Part shown: in pieces, positions 10,426 to 21,393 of the stretch
Position numbering within the stretch: the stretch's first letter is position 1
Layout of the letters: each line of letters begins with the position of its first letter
NCBI GenBank assembly: GCA_951640195.1
Contig: OX621174.1
Coordinates: 496,001-560,000, forward strand
DNA length: 64,000 bases
From: Porpolomopsis calyptriformis
Taxonomy: Eukaryota; Basidiomycota; Agaricomycetes; Agaricales; Hygrophoraceae
Direction of reading: 5' to 3'
The notes under the pieces: generated by a model
What the model saw: only the letters and a program-made list of their open reading frames with translations
Told to the model about the DNA's origin: nothing
Database searches by the model: none
Translations under genes and position numbers: made by a program

Positions 10426-10673
10426 ACGGACTAGTTTAGGTTTATTAGTTGGACATGGACCTTCTTTCATATGAATAGTCTCTGCTGCCAATAAAGACAG
10501 CTCCCCTCCAAAGAGAACCGGCACAGAAAAGAAAGGAAAAGAACGGAATTTTAAGGGAGTAAATGCCAATTTTATGACACTTCTTAGGTCTTAGACCTTG
10601 ATGAACCCCCCCTCCACCAGCTGAATCACCTTTCCCATGACCTACTGCCAAGGGAAAGCAACAGATTGCCTCC

Positions 10674-11789
10674 ATGGAATTCAATCCCAAACCTGAACCT
10701 TCAGACCCACCTCCTTCTGCCCTATCTTCTCTCTCCTCAAGAAAACCAAGTCCTTCTCCTCGAGAGCCACCTGCTCCCCTCCCTGATGTAGACCCAAATC
10801 CTGATCCAGATCTAAATCCCCTGACACTATCTCCAAATAGCCCCCTACCTGCTCCCCCAATGACTACTCCTGTCGCAAGCAAAATCAAGCTCGCCAAACC
10901 CAGCACCTTCAATGGTAACCCCAAGACCTATAGGGATTGGTACCACCAAGTCATCATATTCCTAGCTGGTCGAGGTGTCACTGATGCCACAGAATGTGCC
11001 CTTGTCACCCTCTCCTACATGAAGGAAGGGACTGCTGCTATTTGGGCTCAGCAATTTGTCAACAATTTCCTTGACCAGACTGACACTCAAGGCAATACCA
11101 TCCCTTTCCCTTCCTGGGCGAATTTCAAGCTCAGTCTTGACAGAGCCTTCAAGGACACTGCATCGGAGCAACGTGCACAAGAAGAGATCAAGACTATGAC
11201 ACAAGGATCATCCCCCATTGTAGAGTATCTTGTCAAATTTGAAATGAAGGCAAAACTCACTAGTCTCAGCTGCCAGGATAAAGAAAAGATCCGAATCTTC
11301 AAGAAGAACATCCATTGCGACATCGTTCACCAAATGTATCTCAACCCTCCTCTCCCCACAACCTGGTCCAACTACATTGAGAAAGCTGCAGCCATTGGAC
11401 AGCTCCATGAATGATTCCATCAATAGGAACAGGCTCACCATCCAGTCGCCCCCACTCCACAATTTGTACCCCAGACCTTCTCATCTCATCCCCAGGCTCA
11501 ACCCGCTGAAGATTGCCATGTCCCCACTGGGATCATCCATGGTGGTCAGGGACAGCCCATGGACATTGATAAGACACGCCAGGTCCATCATTGTTTCAAC
11601 TGTGGAGAGATTGGACACTTCCGACGAGATTGTCCCAAGGAGAAGGCCGCTGTGAATGTCTGCACCCTCTTCTACAACATGACCACCTTGGAGCTTGATG
11701 AGCTGAAGAACCTCCTTTCTGCAGAGGAGCACAGCTTGGTGAACGATGCCCCCATTCCCGAAAATGAATCGGATTTTGTTGACAGTTGA
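10674..11789 (+). pseudogene. gag: Element D gag with zinc knuckle
   Basis: One frame of 372 codons with a TGA at 11,412-11,414 and a nearby TAG. Order: Pro/Ser-rich N-terminus, gag domain (KLAKPSTFNGNPKTYRDWY; AIWAQQFVNNFLD), then CFNCGEIGHFRRDC near residue 305. The TGA falls in HE-stop-FHQ, where Arg would fit, and the TAG where Gln would fit; both are C-to-T changes. Confidence 0.88.
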
Positions 11790-14700
11790 TGAAGATGCGT
11801 TCCCTTCACTCGACTGGAAGTTGTTTGCTCTGGCAGAACACTCTCGTATCAGACGTTTCTCTTTTATCTACTACGACGGCATGTACAGTACACAACATAC
11901 CTGAATCCAATACCCCTGTTGTTTCTCCCTCTCTGAGACTTGCTATGCCAGATGAACATGTTGAACGCCCCAAAACCCCCACTCCCAAATCATCATCTCT
12001 TTCTGTCAACTCAATTGACGTCAACACTCTTTTAACTCCATTAGATTTTGTTAATGCTATTAAGGGCAATGCTAATTCAGCAATTTCCATCCTCCAACAC
12101 TAGTCTCATCCAGCACACTCACGCAAAATGGTACAGTCCACTATTGATGAAATCACCACCCTCACCCCAGAGAATGCCATTCGAGCCTTGAATAAACTCA
12201 AGCAACCCCACATCTTCGTTTGTGGCTCCAAAGGAAACCAACTCATCCTCAAGGCTCATCTAGTCATGTTGGACAATTGTACAGAGCATACTGCCACTGC
12301 TCTTATTGACAGTGGATGCGAAGGCTCCTGCATCGATGTCAAGTACATCCGAGACCACGATCTCCACACAACTCCTCTTGCTCGACCCATTCTAGTGCAC
12401 AATGCTGACGGTCAACCTAATACTGAAGGCCCTATCTCAGAGATGGTCACTCTCGAATTGCGAGTCAGAACTCATGTGGAATGGATCAACTTTGGTGTCA
12501 CCAACCTTGGCAAAGGACAAGTCTTCCTCAGACATGATTGGCTCAAGACCCATAACCCCTCTGTGGATTGGAAGGCTGGTACCCTCGATTTTAATTGATG
12601 CCCCCCAGACTGTCACCCCTCCATTGACTCCTTCGACATTAACAACCTCACTCTAGAGGATGATGATCACCTCCTCATGATCGATCTCACTCCTGCTATC
12701 CAAATCCAGTTGATGACCACCAAGTCGCAGGAACTTGCAATTGAAGCTGCCAAGACCCAGAAGAAGGATCGTGATTGGAAGGACATCATCCCCAGTTATC
12801 TCCATGAATTCAAAGATGTCTTCACCAAGAAAGACTTCAACGAACTACCACCACCTCATCCTTGGGATCATGCTATTGAGTTACTCCCCAGAACCAAAGA
12901 AAAACTTGACTGCAAGATCTACCCCCTCAGTGTGGACAAATGTTTGCAACTTGACGAATTCCTCGAAGAAAACCTCCGAACTGGACAGATTCGCCCCTCC
13001 ATCTCCCCCATCGCTTCCCCCTTCTTCTTCATTAAGAAGAAAGACGGTTGATTGTGCCCAATCCAGGACTACCGGAAGCTGAATGACATGACCATCAAGA
13101 ACTGCTACCCCCTTCCCCTGATCACCGAACTCATCAATGCTCTACAGAATGCCCGTTATTTCACCAAATTTGACATCCGTTGGGGCTACAACAACATTCG
13201 TATCAAGGAAGGTGATGAACATAAGGCTGCATTCAGAACCAACCATGGCTTATTTGAACCCCTGGTTATGTTTTTCGGACTCACAAACTCGCCTGCAACC
13301 TTTCAGACGATAATGAACAACATCTTCCATGTTCAGATCTACCAAGGTTATGTATTGATTTACATTGATAACATACTGATCTTCAACAAGGATCTCGAGA
13401 CACACCATCAGCATGTTCATAAAGTCATGTCTCTACTTCGCGAACACAAGCTTTATCTCAAGCCTGATAAGTGTGAATTTGATCAAAAACAAGTGGAATA
13501 CCTCAGAGTTGTCATCTCTGAAGGCCAAGTCAAGATGGACCCGATCAAGGTCCAAGGAATCACCAAATGGCCAACCCCAACCTGCAAATGAGACGTTCAA
13601 TCCTTCCTCAGTTTCTGCAATTTCTATCGTCACTTCATTCATCACTTTGCTGGAATCGCACACCCTCTTAATATCTTAACCAGAAACACTCCTTTCGAAT
13701 GGACTGACCAATGCCAGGATGCTTTCAACATCCTCAAGACTATCATTACCTCTGCCCCAGTTCTCTCTATCACTAACAACCACGATCTACTCCACATCAA
13801 GACTGATGCCTCTGAATACACTCTGGGCACTATACTCTCACAAAAACAAGAAAACATCTGGAAGCCCATCAGATTCCTCTCAAAATCCTTCAGTTCTGCA
13901 GAATGGAATTATCAAATTTACAATCGCAAACTCCTCGCAATTATAACTGCCCTGCAAGAGTTCCGCAAGCATTTGTTGTCTGCCAAACAAGTCTTTGAGG
14001 TTTGGACTGATCATGCTAACCTCCAGTACTTCAAGAAGCCACAGAAGCTCAACAGACGTCAGGCTCACTGGCTCATGGAGTTGCAGGACTTTCATTTCAC
14101 CCTTCATCATGTTGCTGGTAAGGCCAACTCAAAGGCTGACATCCTGTTGAGGCAACCAGGATTTGAAAGAGGGGTGGATGACAACAATGACACAATTCTT
14201 TTGCCCGAGTCTCTTTTTTCCACTCCTTCTCACCCCATTATAGACCTCCAACCAGTTCAATTCGACATCGAACCCAACAACCTCCATTCATGCATCAAGG
14301 ATTCATACCAGAACAAAGAAGATTCCATCACGCTCTCTCAAAGAAAACAAGAAAACGATTGGAAGACCCAAGACGACAGTATCCTCACCTTCAATGATCA
14401 GATCTACATCTCAGTTGACAAGTCCCTTTGTGGAGAAATCATCTCTCAATATCACGACAGCCCTCTGTCAGGACATTACGGCCCCTTCAAGACTGCCGAA
14501 ACTCTCTGTTGCGATTACTGGTGGCCAACCATCTGTTGAGATGTGAAACAATACATCTCCAGTTGCGAGACTTGCCAATGTACCAAGGCATCTCGCTTGC
14601 CTGTGAAGACTCCACTTCACCCTTTCGACCCTCCAGCTCATCCTTGGGATACGATCACCATTGACCTCATAGGACCCATTCCTGAATGTCAGGGTTACAA

Positions 14701-16021
14701 TGCTGTCTTGACCATCGTTGACACATTCTCAAAGGCAGTCAAGTTTGAGCCTACACACATCGAGCTCAACTCTGAAGGCTTCGCCAAGATCATTCGAGAT
14801 CATGTTATCCAAGACCACAGAGTCCCTCGATGAATCATTCATGATCGCGATCCACAGTTCATATCGAAGTACATGACTGATCTCTTCTGCCTCCTAGGCA
14901 CCACCCAAAACGTTTCCACTGCCTACCACCCACAGACCAACGGCCAATCCAAACAGATGAACCAAACCCTCAAACAGTATCTATGAGTTTTCATCAACCA
15001 CCGTCAGGATAACTGGAAGGAATGGCTAGCGCTGGCCGAATTTTCGTACAACAATTCTGTTCACACTGCTACCACTCAAACCCCCTTCTACATCAATTAC
15101 AGCCAACATCCCTGGTCAGGAAACGATACCCAAAGAGAAGTCTGGAACAACTCCACTACCCAATTCATTGAATGAATGAAATGTGTCCATTAAGAGGCTG
15201 AATCTGCCCTTGGACAAGCCAATGAGAAGATGAAGACCAGCCACGACAAACAATCTTGACCCACTCATGAGTATTCCCCTGGAGATAAAGTCTGGGTTGC
15301 TGCCATGAACATCAAGACCAATTGCGCAATGAAAAAACTCAACAACAAGTGTTTTGGACCCTTCAAGGTTATCAAAAAAATTGGTCGTTCAGCCTACCGA
15401 CTCAAACTCCCCCATGAATGGATGGGTTTACACCCAGTTTTCAATGAATCTTATCTGTCCCCTTACTGTCCTTCTTCCTTTCTGAACCAAAAGGCTCCTC
15501 CTCCCCCTCCTCCTCTCTAATTGGACGATGAAACCGAATATGTCATTGAGAAAATCTTGGATTCCTGAATCTACTGAAAGCAACTTCAGTACCTGGTGCA
15601 CTGGGAAGGCTACACCAATGAAGAGAATACTTGGCAGTCTGCATCTGACATTGCACACACTCAAGAGTTGGTTGATGAGTTCCACACTTTGAACCCAAAA
15701 TGACTGGCTCTGAGACTTCAGATCCACGTCATTTGTGTGGACAACTTCTTTGGCATTGATGATTGTCTTTATGATCTGGTCACCAACTTGTATGGTGAAG
15801 GTTACAAACCACTGACAAAGTCTGACAACATTGACATTGTTATCCCACTCACACCTATCGAGGTTGATCGCATTCTAGATTCTGACTTCGACGCCTCCGT
15901 TCTTCTTCCTCACCTCCTCTCTCACATGCGACAAGCTTGGGTCTATGAAGAAGGCCCAGTCAGTGCCGTCACTCTCGTCATGCGACTGGATGATCGCAGC
16001 CAAGTGCTCTGTACATACTAG
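11786..16021 (+). pseudogene. pol: Element D pol with chromodomain and C-terminal extension; about ten stop codons
   Basis: A single frame from 11,786 to the TAG at 16,021. Protease has LIDSGCEGSCID (near 12,300). RT has FDIRWGYNNI and FFGLTNSPATFQ, but the catalytic box is YIDN (near 13,360) instead of YIDD. RNase H begins IKTDASEYTLGTILSQ. Integrase has IDLIGPIP, IHDRDPQF and the HPQT box. The chromodomain is near 15,530-15,680 (YLVHWEGYTNEENTW). After one TGA the same frame encodes about 110 more residues (NFFGIDDCLYDLVTNLYGEG ...), a tail of unknown function. Most stops are TGA where Arg fits, for example KKDG-stop-LCPIQDY for a family DGRLRPIQDY. Confidence 0.9.
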
Positions 16022-16180
16022 CTTACACTCCCCCTTTTGGCCCTAGATATCTAACGACGATACGGTCATTACCTCCCCATCATCCCCTGTTACACTCCAT
16101 GTTGGCTCCTACGAGATTGCTCAAGACATCTCCAATGCCTATGTTAACCTTGCGCAGATGTGATTCTGAAGGGATAGTGA

Positions 16181-16514
16181 TGTTATGATGCGTCCATATT
16201 TTCATTTTTGTCTTATCGCAGCCTATCTAATCTTATCTCACTCGCCCACCACCTTCCTTTATCACTCATTGATTGGAGGGGTTATTGCTATTGGACAGTG
16301 ATGTCATCTGCAGTTGCGCAGCAGCTGAGTCAGCCATTCCATGGATCGTTGTTGAGTCATAGATTTCAAACTCAGAGTAGATAAGTAGTATAGTCAGAGT
16401 TTGTATGCCTTAGTTTCGATCTCAACAAAGACACCCCACCTTAGCTTCTAGCTAGGATCTTGGTTCTTTCCATTGAGCACCTAAAGCTGACTGGGAGACC
16501 CCTGCGCCTTAACA
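16181..16514 (+). repeat. 3' LTR of element D (334 bp)
   Basis: Begins TGTTATGATG after a purine-rich GAAGGGATAGTGA and ends CGCCTTAACA. It contains TGAGTCA twice. A diverged partial copy follows directly (16,523-16,816), which confirms that it is repetitive. Confidence 0.75.
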
Positions 16515-16522
16515 ACAATCCT

Positions 16523-16816
16523 TTTTAATCTTATCTTGTCCCCCCCTACTACCTTCCTTTATTGTTCATTACCTTGTAGATTGGAGGGAGTTTCACCATT
16601 GGTTGGCAATGACACCATCTGCAGGAGCTGAGTCAGCCATTCCAGGGATTGCAGTTGAGTCGAAGAATTCAAACTCGGATTAGATAAGTAGCATAGTCAG
16701 AGTTTGTAGGTCCAGTTTCAATCTCAACAAAGACACCCCCCCTTAGCTTTCAGCTGAGATCTCTGTTCTTTCCATTGAGTACTCTAAGCTAACCGGGAGA
16801 CCCCTGTGCCTTAACA
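16523..16816 (+). repeat. Second, 5'-truncated LTR of the element D family
   Basis: Clearly similar to 16,205-16,514 through AATCTTATCT, TTCCTTTATT, GCTGAGTCAGCCATTCCA and GGGAGACCCCTG, ending GTGCCTTAACA. It abuts element C, so it may be a solo LTR remnant or the mark of a recombination event. Confidence 0.75.
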
Positions 16817-18885
16817 GTGCAAGGGATACTGTATTGATAAAAACAGACAATTTAGTGCTCAAATACTTTATACAAAACAGATCCCTCTCCAGATGATAAG
16901 CATGGTGGATGGAATTCCTAGGCAGATTCAACTTCAAAATCGATGTTAGATAGCAGTCTAGGGTTGATCACAAGGTTTTACTTTAGGCTCTGGGTGTAGG
17001 GTTTTAAAGGGTTGGCAGACTACTGATTGGGGGTGTTAATGAAAGAAACAGACTTATCCTAAGTCTATCTACTGCTAGCTTTATATACTAGCTAAGTATG
17101 AGTCATACTGACTATGTGTGAGTTGTAACAACTATGGATGAGTCATGTAGATAAGGAGAGTGATGGTAGACTAAATATAGATATGGCTTGGTCACCTTCT
17201 ATTACTAAGCAGAGCTTGGGTGGCTAAGTGGCTATTGATGTAAACTGTCTGATATAAATAGGAATAGACGAGCAAAGGGAAAAGAAAAAATATATCTCTG
17301 ACAATCGAGTACTCTCCTAGAGTCAAAAACAAAGCCAATGGACTCTCTCACTAACCTGATCACTGTCATATAGAAAAGAAGAATTAGAAGGCCAAGCCCT
17401 CCTCCCTCCTGAACATTTCATCAATGCCATCATTTCCATGTCTGAACCCTCCTTCATGTCAAGACTTCATTTCCCCAACTTCAACCAAATCCCAGAGGAC
17501 ATTCGCATCAAACTATCTGATCCCTCTTCTGGCTACTCCTTCACTAACAGAATTTTTAGAGATGCAGGAGATTGTATTGTTGTGCCAACAGATGTATTGC
17601 TACACACAGAGATAATTTGATTGACCCACTCCCTACCCCATGGAGGCCATCCCAGAATTGAGAAGACACATGAGCTTGTGTTGTGGAACTACACCTGGAG
17701 TAGTGCTACCCCTGACATCCATGTATTCATATCATCTTGTCTGACCTGCCAACAAGTCAAGCTTTACACTTCAAAGCCTGCAGGTCTCCTAGAACCCATT
17801 CCCCCTTCATCTCGACCTTGGGAAGAAATCACTGCAATCTAATCATGGAACTCCCTCAATCATCTGGCTATGATACTGTCTTAGTCATTATTGATTGCTT
17901 CACCAAACATGCTTATTTTATTCTGATGACTTCAAACATTTCAGCAGAAGGAGTCACAAAACTCTTTAGGGACAATGTGTGGAAACACCATGGTTGGCCA
18001 AAAAAGATCATAACCAATCGAGGAACTCAGTTTGCTTCCAAATTCATGAAAGCTCTCAACACTCACTTGGGAATCATCTCTGGTTTATCCACCACTTATC
18101 ACCCCCAAACTAATAGTCAAACAGAATGCACCAATCAAGAACTTGAACAATACCTTTGTTTATACACAAATTTTATGCAAGATAATTGGTTCAATTGGCT
18201 ATCTCCAGCTGAGTTCATGTACAACAATTAACAGCACTCCTTGATGAAACACACTCCCTTTTATCTTGATACTGGTCAACATCCCTTCATTCCATCTATC
18301 CCCACAACTTCTACCTCCAATCCCACAGCAGACACCTTCCACAACCACCTCACAGAAGCCCATGAAGAAGCCTCAAAAGCCCTAGCAGCAATAGCTGAAA
18401 CCATGAAGTGCTTTGCAGATTGCAAATGGAAAGATACCTAACTCCAAATAGGTTAATTCATTTATCTTGATACCTGTAACTTAAAATCAGGTTGTCCAAC
18501 CCTCAAACTCAATGTCTGACACACCAGACCTTTCAAAATTCTAGAAAGAATTGGAAAAGTCTCTTATCACCTGGCCCTCCCTATCTCCTAGACAATTCAC
18601 AACATCTTTCATGTTTCACTCCTGAGACCCACCAATATCAACTCCAATCTCCATCCAGAAGAAGTGGATGATAATCTCCACCCACCTCCAGATATCATTC
18701 AAGAGAAAGAAGAATATGAGGTCAAACAAATTCTTCAGCATCATGGGTCTACCTGATGTTATACATATTTAGTCAAATGGGTCAGCTATCCCATTGAAGA
18801 AGCAACTTGGAAACTGAAGAAGAATCTTCTTCATGCGAAAGAACAAATTCTGGAATATGAACAATCAATTCAAATAGTGACTTAA
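16817..18885 (+). pseudogene. pol: Element C pol fragment: RNase H-integrase-chromodomain remnant
   Basis: Segments 16,817-16,943 and 17,304-18,885 align by translation with element B pol. Recognisable parts include HSLPHGGHPRIEKTHELVLW (HHCC domain), IITNRGTQFASKF (second catalytic Asp already Asn, as in B), TPFYLDTGQHPFIPS and a decayed chromodomain. Several stops and small indels are present. Confidence 0.85.
16944..17303 (-). repeat. Solo LTR (360 bp) inserted in element C, duplication ATCGA
   Basis: TGTTAGATAGCAG ... CTCTGACA, flanked by ATCGA at 16,939-16,943 and 17,304-17,308. Removing it restores the element B-like coding order. On the minus strand it carries TATATAAA and, about 30 nt on, AAGTCTGTTTC, so the parent element was probably minus-strand and of the self-priming type. 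A second copy lies at 53,617-54,194. Confidence 0.9.
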
Positions 18886-19008
18886 TTACTCCTTCATAGT
18901 ATCAACTCCCCTCTTTTGAATTTTCACTTTCATCACACCTTTCCAAACTCCAACTGGTCTTTATAATCTCTCTCGTCTCCATCCTTTCTCCTCAGAATTG
19001 ACATCACT

Positions 19009-19590
19009 ATGCCTGCCAAACATACTCATCATCAAACTGCTCGCAAGTCCACTGGTAGTCATCCACCTTGGACTCCTCATATGTCCACTGGAGGACAACC
19101 CCCCTGTTGCACTCCCCCTCCGCTCGCCTCCACCTCATCTGCCTATGGTGAGGCTGAGCTCGCTGGACAACTCTGGCAACACAATCATTGTGCATGAAAC
19201 TGAGCCCTCTCCATGTGGCCTGAGGAAATCACTGCACCACCCATCCCACCTGAGCAAGTTATTAAGTCATTGAAGAAGGACATTGATTATTACAAGAGTG
19301 AGATCACAAGGTTGAACAAGGAACTGTACAATCAGTGGTTGGATTTGGATTAGGAGAGAAGAATGAGTAAGCACTGGAGAGAGCAGGCAAAGTATTAGGA
19401 GGCGAAACACAAGGAAGTCGCAAAGGTACTTCCCCATCTTGATTCCCCCACTCCCCCTGTTTTCCTGGGCCCACTCATCATTCCCCCTGGTTTGTTGTCG
19501 AACCCCATCACCATCCCTGATGACAACGATATTTCCCCAGTCAACATTATTTCCCTGTCAATGACTCTTCCTAACAAGGACTTATCCTAG
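19009..19590 (+). pseudogene. Element C ORF3 (post-pol protein), decayed
   Basis: ATG at 19,009 (MPAKHTHHQTARKS), stop at 19,588-19,590, 194 codons, against 193 in element B. It aligns along the whole length with B ORF3, including STSSAYGEAELAGQLWQH, with internal stops (for example TGA at 19,197-19,199). The similar length over an old copy supports ORF3 as a real gene of this family. Confidence 0.8.
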
Positions 19591-19671
19591 TCCTTCCCCT
19601 CCTCTGCACCCATCAATGCTCTCGAACACTGCCTCAAATTTCAGGATGAAATTCCTTTTAGTGTGGGTGTA

Positions 19672-20039
19672 TGTCACAGATACTTTTTTCATTTTTCATT
19701 TAGTCATACTTGATTAGTCTCTTATCCATTTATCCTTCCACTTTACCATTTTATATATAGAGACTGATCACATGTACCTTCATTCTGACTCTTCATGAGT
19801 CACATTCTGTTTCCTTTATTCTTCTTGTGACTCTTCACCAGTCATATTCCAGATTCCACTTTGTAATTGTCCTTGTGACTGACTCATGGCAACTCAGGTA
19901 GTTAGTATATAAAGCCTGACCTCTAGTCAGTAGATTAAGTTCAATTCCTAGTTAGCTCCCCCACTCTTTAGTTGAATTCCATTTCCTCATCAGCCCCTCC
20001 AATGTGAGAAGTAAAACCTTCAACTACTGAATCATAACA
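19672..20039 (+). repeat. 3' LTR of element C (about 368 bp)
   Basis: TGTCACAGATAC ... GAATCATAACA, the counterpart of the element B LTR in the opposite orientation and poor in CpG. It keeps TATATAAA and AAGTTCAATTC, the decayed form of the B presumed self-priming sequence. Confidence 0.88.
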
Positions 20040-20050
20040 GTTACCACCTC

Positions 20051-20474
20051 TGTTATAAACTGGATGTTTGTCAACATGGTTTTACTTTGGAGTGCTCTGT
20101 CCCAAGATGATGATAAGATCTCAAGTCCTAGTTATTGGGTTGTCTAACGAGGAATCAGACTTAGGGTCTGAGTATGACTAACTAGGGGTTTATATACTGA
20201 CTACGAACTGCGGATGAGTCAGTGTTACAACGAGGAATACATGCGGTTAAGTAAAAGATAAGCATGATAAGAGATGGAGCATGTGAAGAGATGAAACATG
20301 ATCATCGGAAATGAAAAGTATCCTATCTAAGGTAAATGGAAAAGATAAGGCTATGGGGAATCCCATAGTGTAAACATGGGGAATCTCTGGGGAATCCCAA
20401 GCAAAGATAGGGTAGGTCCAACTAAGTAACAATGACTAACATAGAGAAAGAATGGAAAAATTACATCCATGACA
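20051..20474 (-). repeat. 3' LTR of element F (424 bp)
   Basis: Starts TGTTATAAAC and ends CCATGACA on the plus strand. It closely matches 33,449-33,872, with differences that are mostly C/T or G/A. Confidence 0.93.
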
Positions 20475-20508
20475 TACACCTCACTCCTTGGGAAATTCGA
20501 CCTGAATT

Positions 20509-21246
20509 TCAAACCTGGGTGGTGTTGGCTGTTTCGTTCTCTGAGGCCTGGGTCTGGATTTCCTCAATGGTGGGGGCCTCGATGGCCACTGAGAGGGAAG
20601 TGATGGGGTTGGCTTCCAAGGCCGCTTCAATGGGGGAAGGGGCTTAGACTGTCGTAACGTCATCATTGTCATCTGGGTACTCCAAGTCAAGGTCAATTAG
20701 GTATTCTACAGATTTCCCATATTCGATTAGGGTTTCCGTCATCGCGAGGTCTCACTGGGCTTGGAGGAAATCTTCCCTGGAGAGTCGTTCGGATCGACAA
20801 CTTTCCTCTATGAGCTTGACGATGATGGCGCAGGTGGTGATGTTGTAACAATCTACCCATGTTCGCTTCTTTTGTCATTGGAGCTCCCAAAACTTGAGCT
20901 TGCAGTCATCCCAATGGTTCTTCCAAAATGCAACACTATTTCATAACGATTTGATCTCGGCTTGTAAGGCATCGCGTTCTTCTTGGAGCTCTCGGTTCCA
21001 ATTGCTGACGCTGTTGCTGTGGACCATGAGACGAGAGATAGTGATGGCGGGATCTTCAGGAGGAGGAGTTTGGGTAGGATATTCCTTGAAGAAATCTTCA
21101 GCACAAGCGCGAGTTTGTTGATGTAATTGTCGAGTGGAGGAAGTAGAGGTGGAGGGACCGGGGGTAGGGGAACGGATGGCGGATGAACAGATTCGTCCAG
21201 CATGTCGGATGGCGACTTGAGGAGAGGGAGATCGAGTAGCAGGCAT
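20509..21246 (-). pseudogene. Element F ORF3 (post-pol protein)
   Basis: From ATG at 21,246 (MPATRSPSPQVAIRH) to TGA at 20,511-20,509, 246 codons with in-frame stops. It is strongly similar to element E ORF3 in the Ser/Pro-rich N-terminus, the SRQL...QTRA...EDFFKEYPTQTPPPED segment, the coiled-coil centre and the acidic tail. One stop reads FLQAQ-stop-DLAM where the combined E and F evidence gives FLRAQRDLAM. Confidence 0.8.
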
Positions 21247-21393
21247 CTTCAAGTGAGTTATTGTAATTGGAGTATTTGTCGAAGGTGGACAAAAGATTGG
21301 ATGGAGACGTATCAACATCTCTGAGTTTATAAGCGCTTCTCAGATCTAAGAATAGAATTTTAAAAATGGACAGCCAGAATGATAACAAACAAG

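Larger units (their letters stand above)
10430..16514 (+). mobile_element. Element D: decayed Ty3/gypsy chromovirus without a 5' LTR
   Basis: Plus-strand gag (10,674), pol (to about 15,700), a further in-frame coding stretch to 16,021, and a 3' LTR (16,181-16,514). No matching LTR is present upstream of gag; the sequence at 10,430-10,670 is a leader-like AC-rich tract, so the left end is approximate and probably truncated. Pol keeps one frame for more than 4 kb and is damaged almost only by nonsense codons, mainly TGA where CGA is expected. Confidence 0.85.
16817..20039 (+). mobile_element. Element C: 5'-truncated, heavily CpG-depleted relative of element B
   Basis: Plus-strand sequence matching element B from the RNase H region of pol through integrase, chromodomain, ORF3 and 3' LTR (19,672-20,039). 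It is split by a solo LTR at 16,944-17,303. Protein comparison with B shows typical CpG decay: Arg to His/Cys/stop, Val to Ile, Ala to Thr, Asp to Asn. No gag, protease or polymerase domain remains. Confidence 0.88.

Noticed and set aside
10430..10670. A possible 5' LTR of element D upstream of gag.
   Set aside because: No similarity to the 3' LTR at 16,181-16,514 could be seen, and there is no TG...CA unit.
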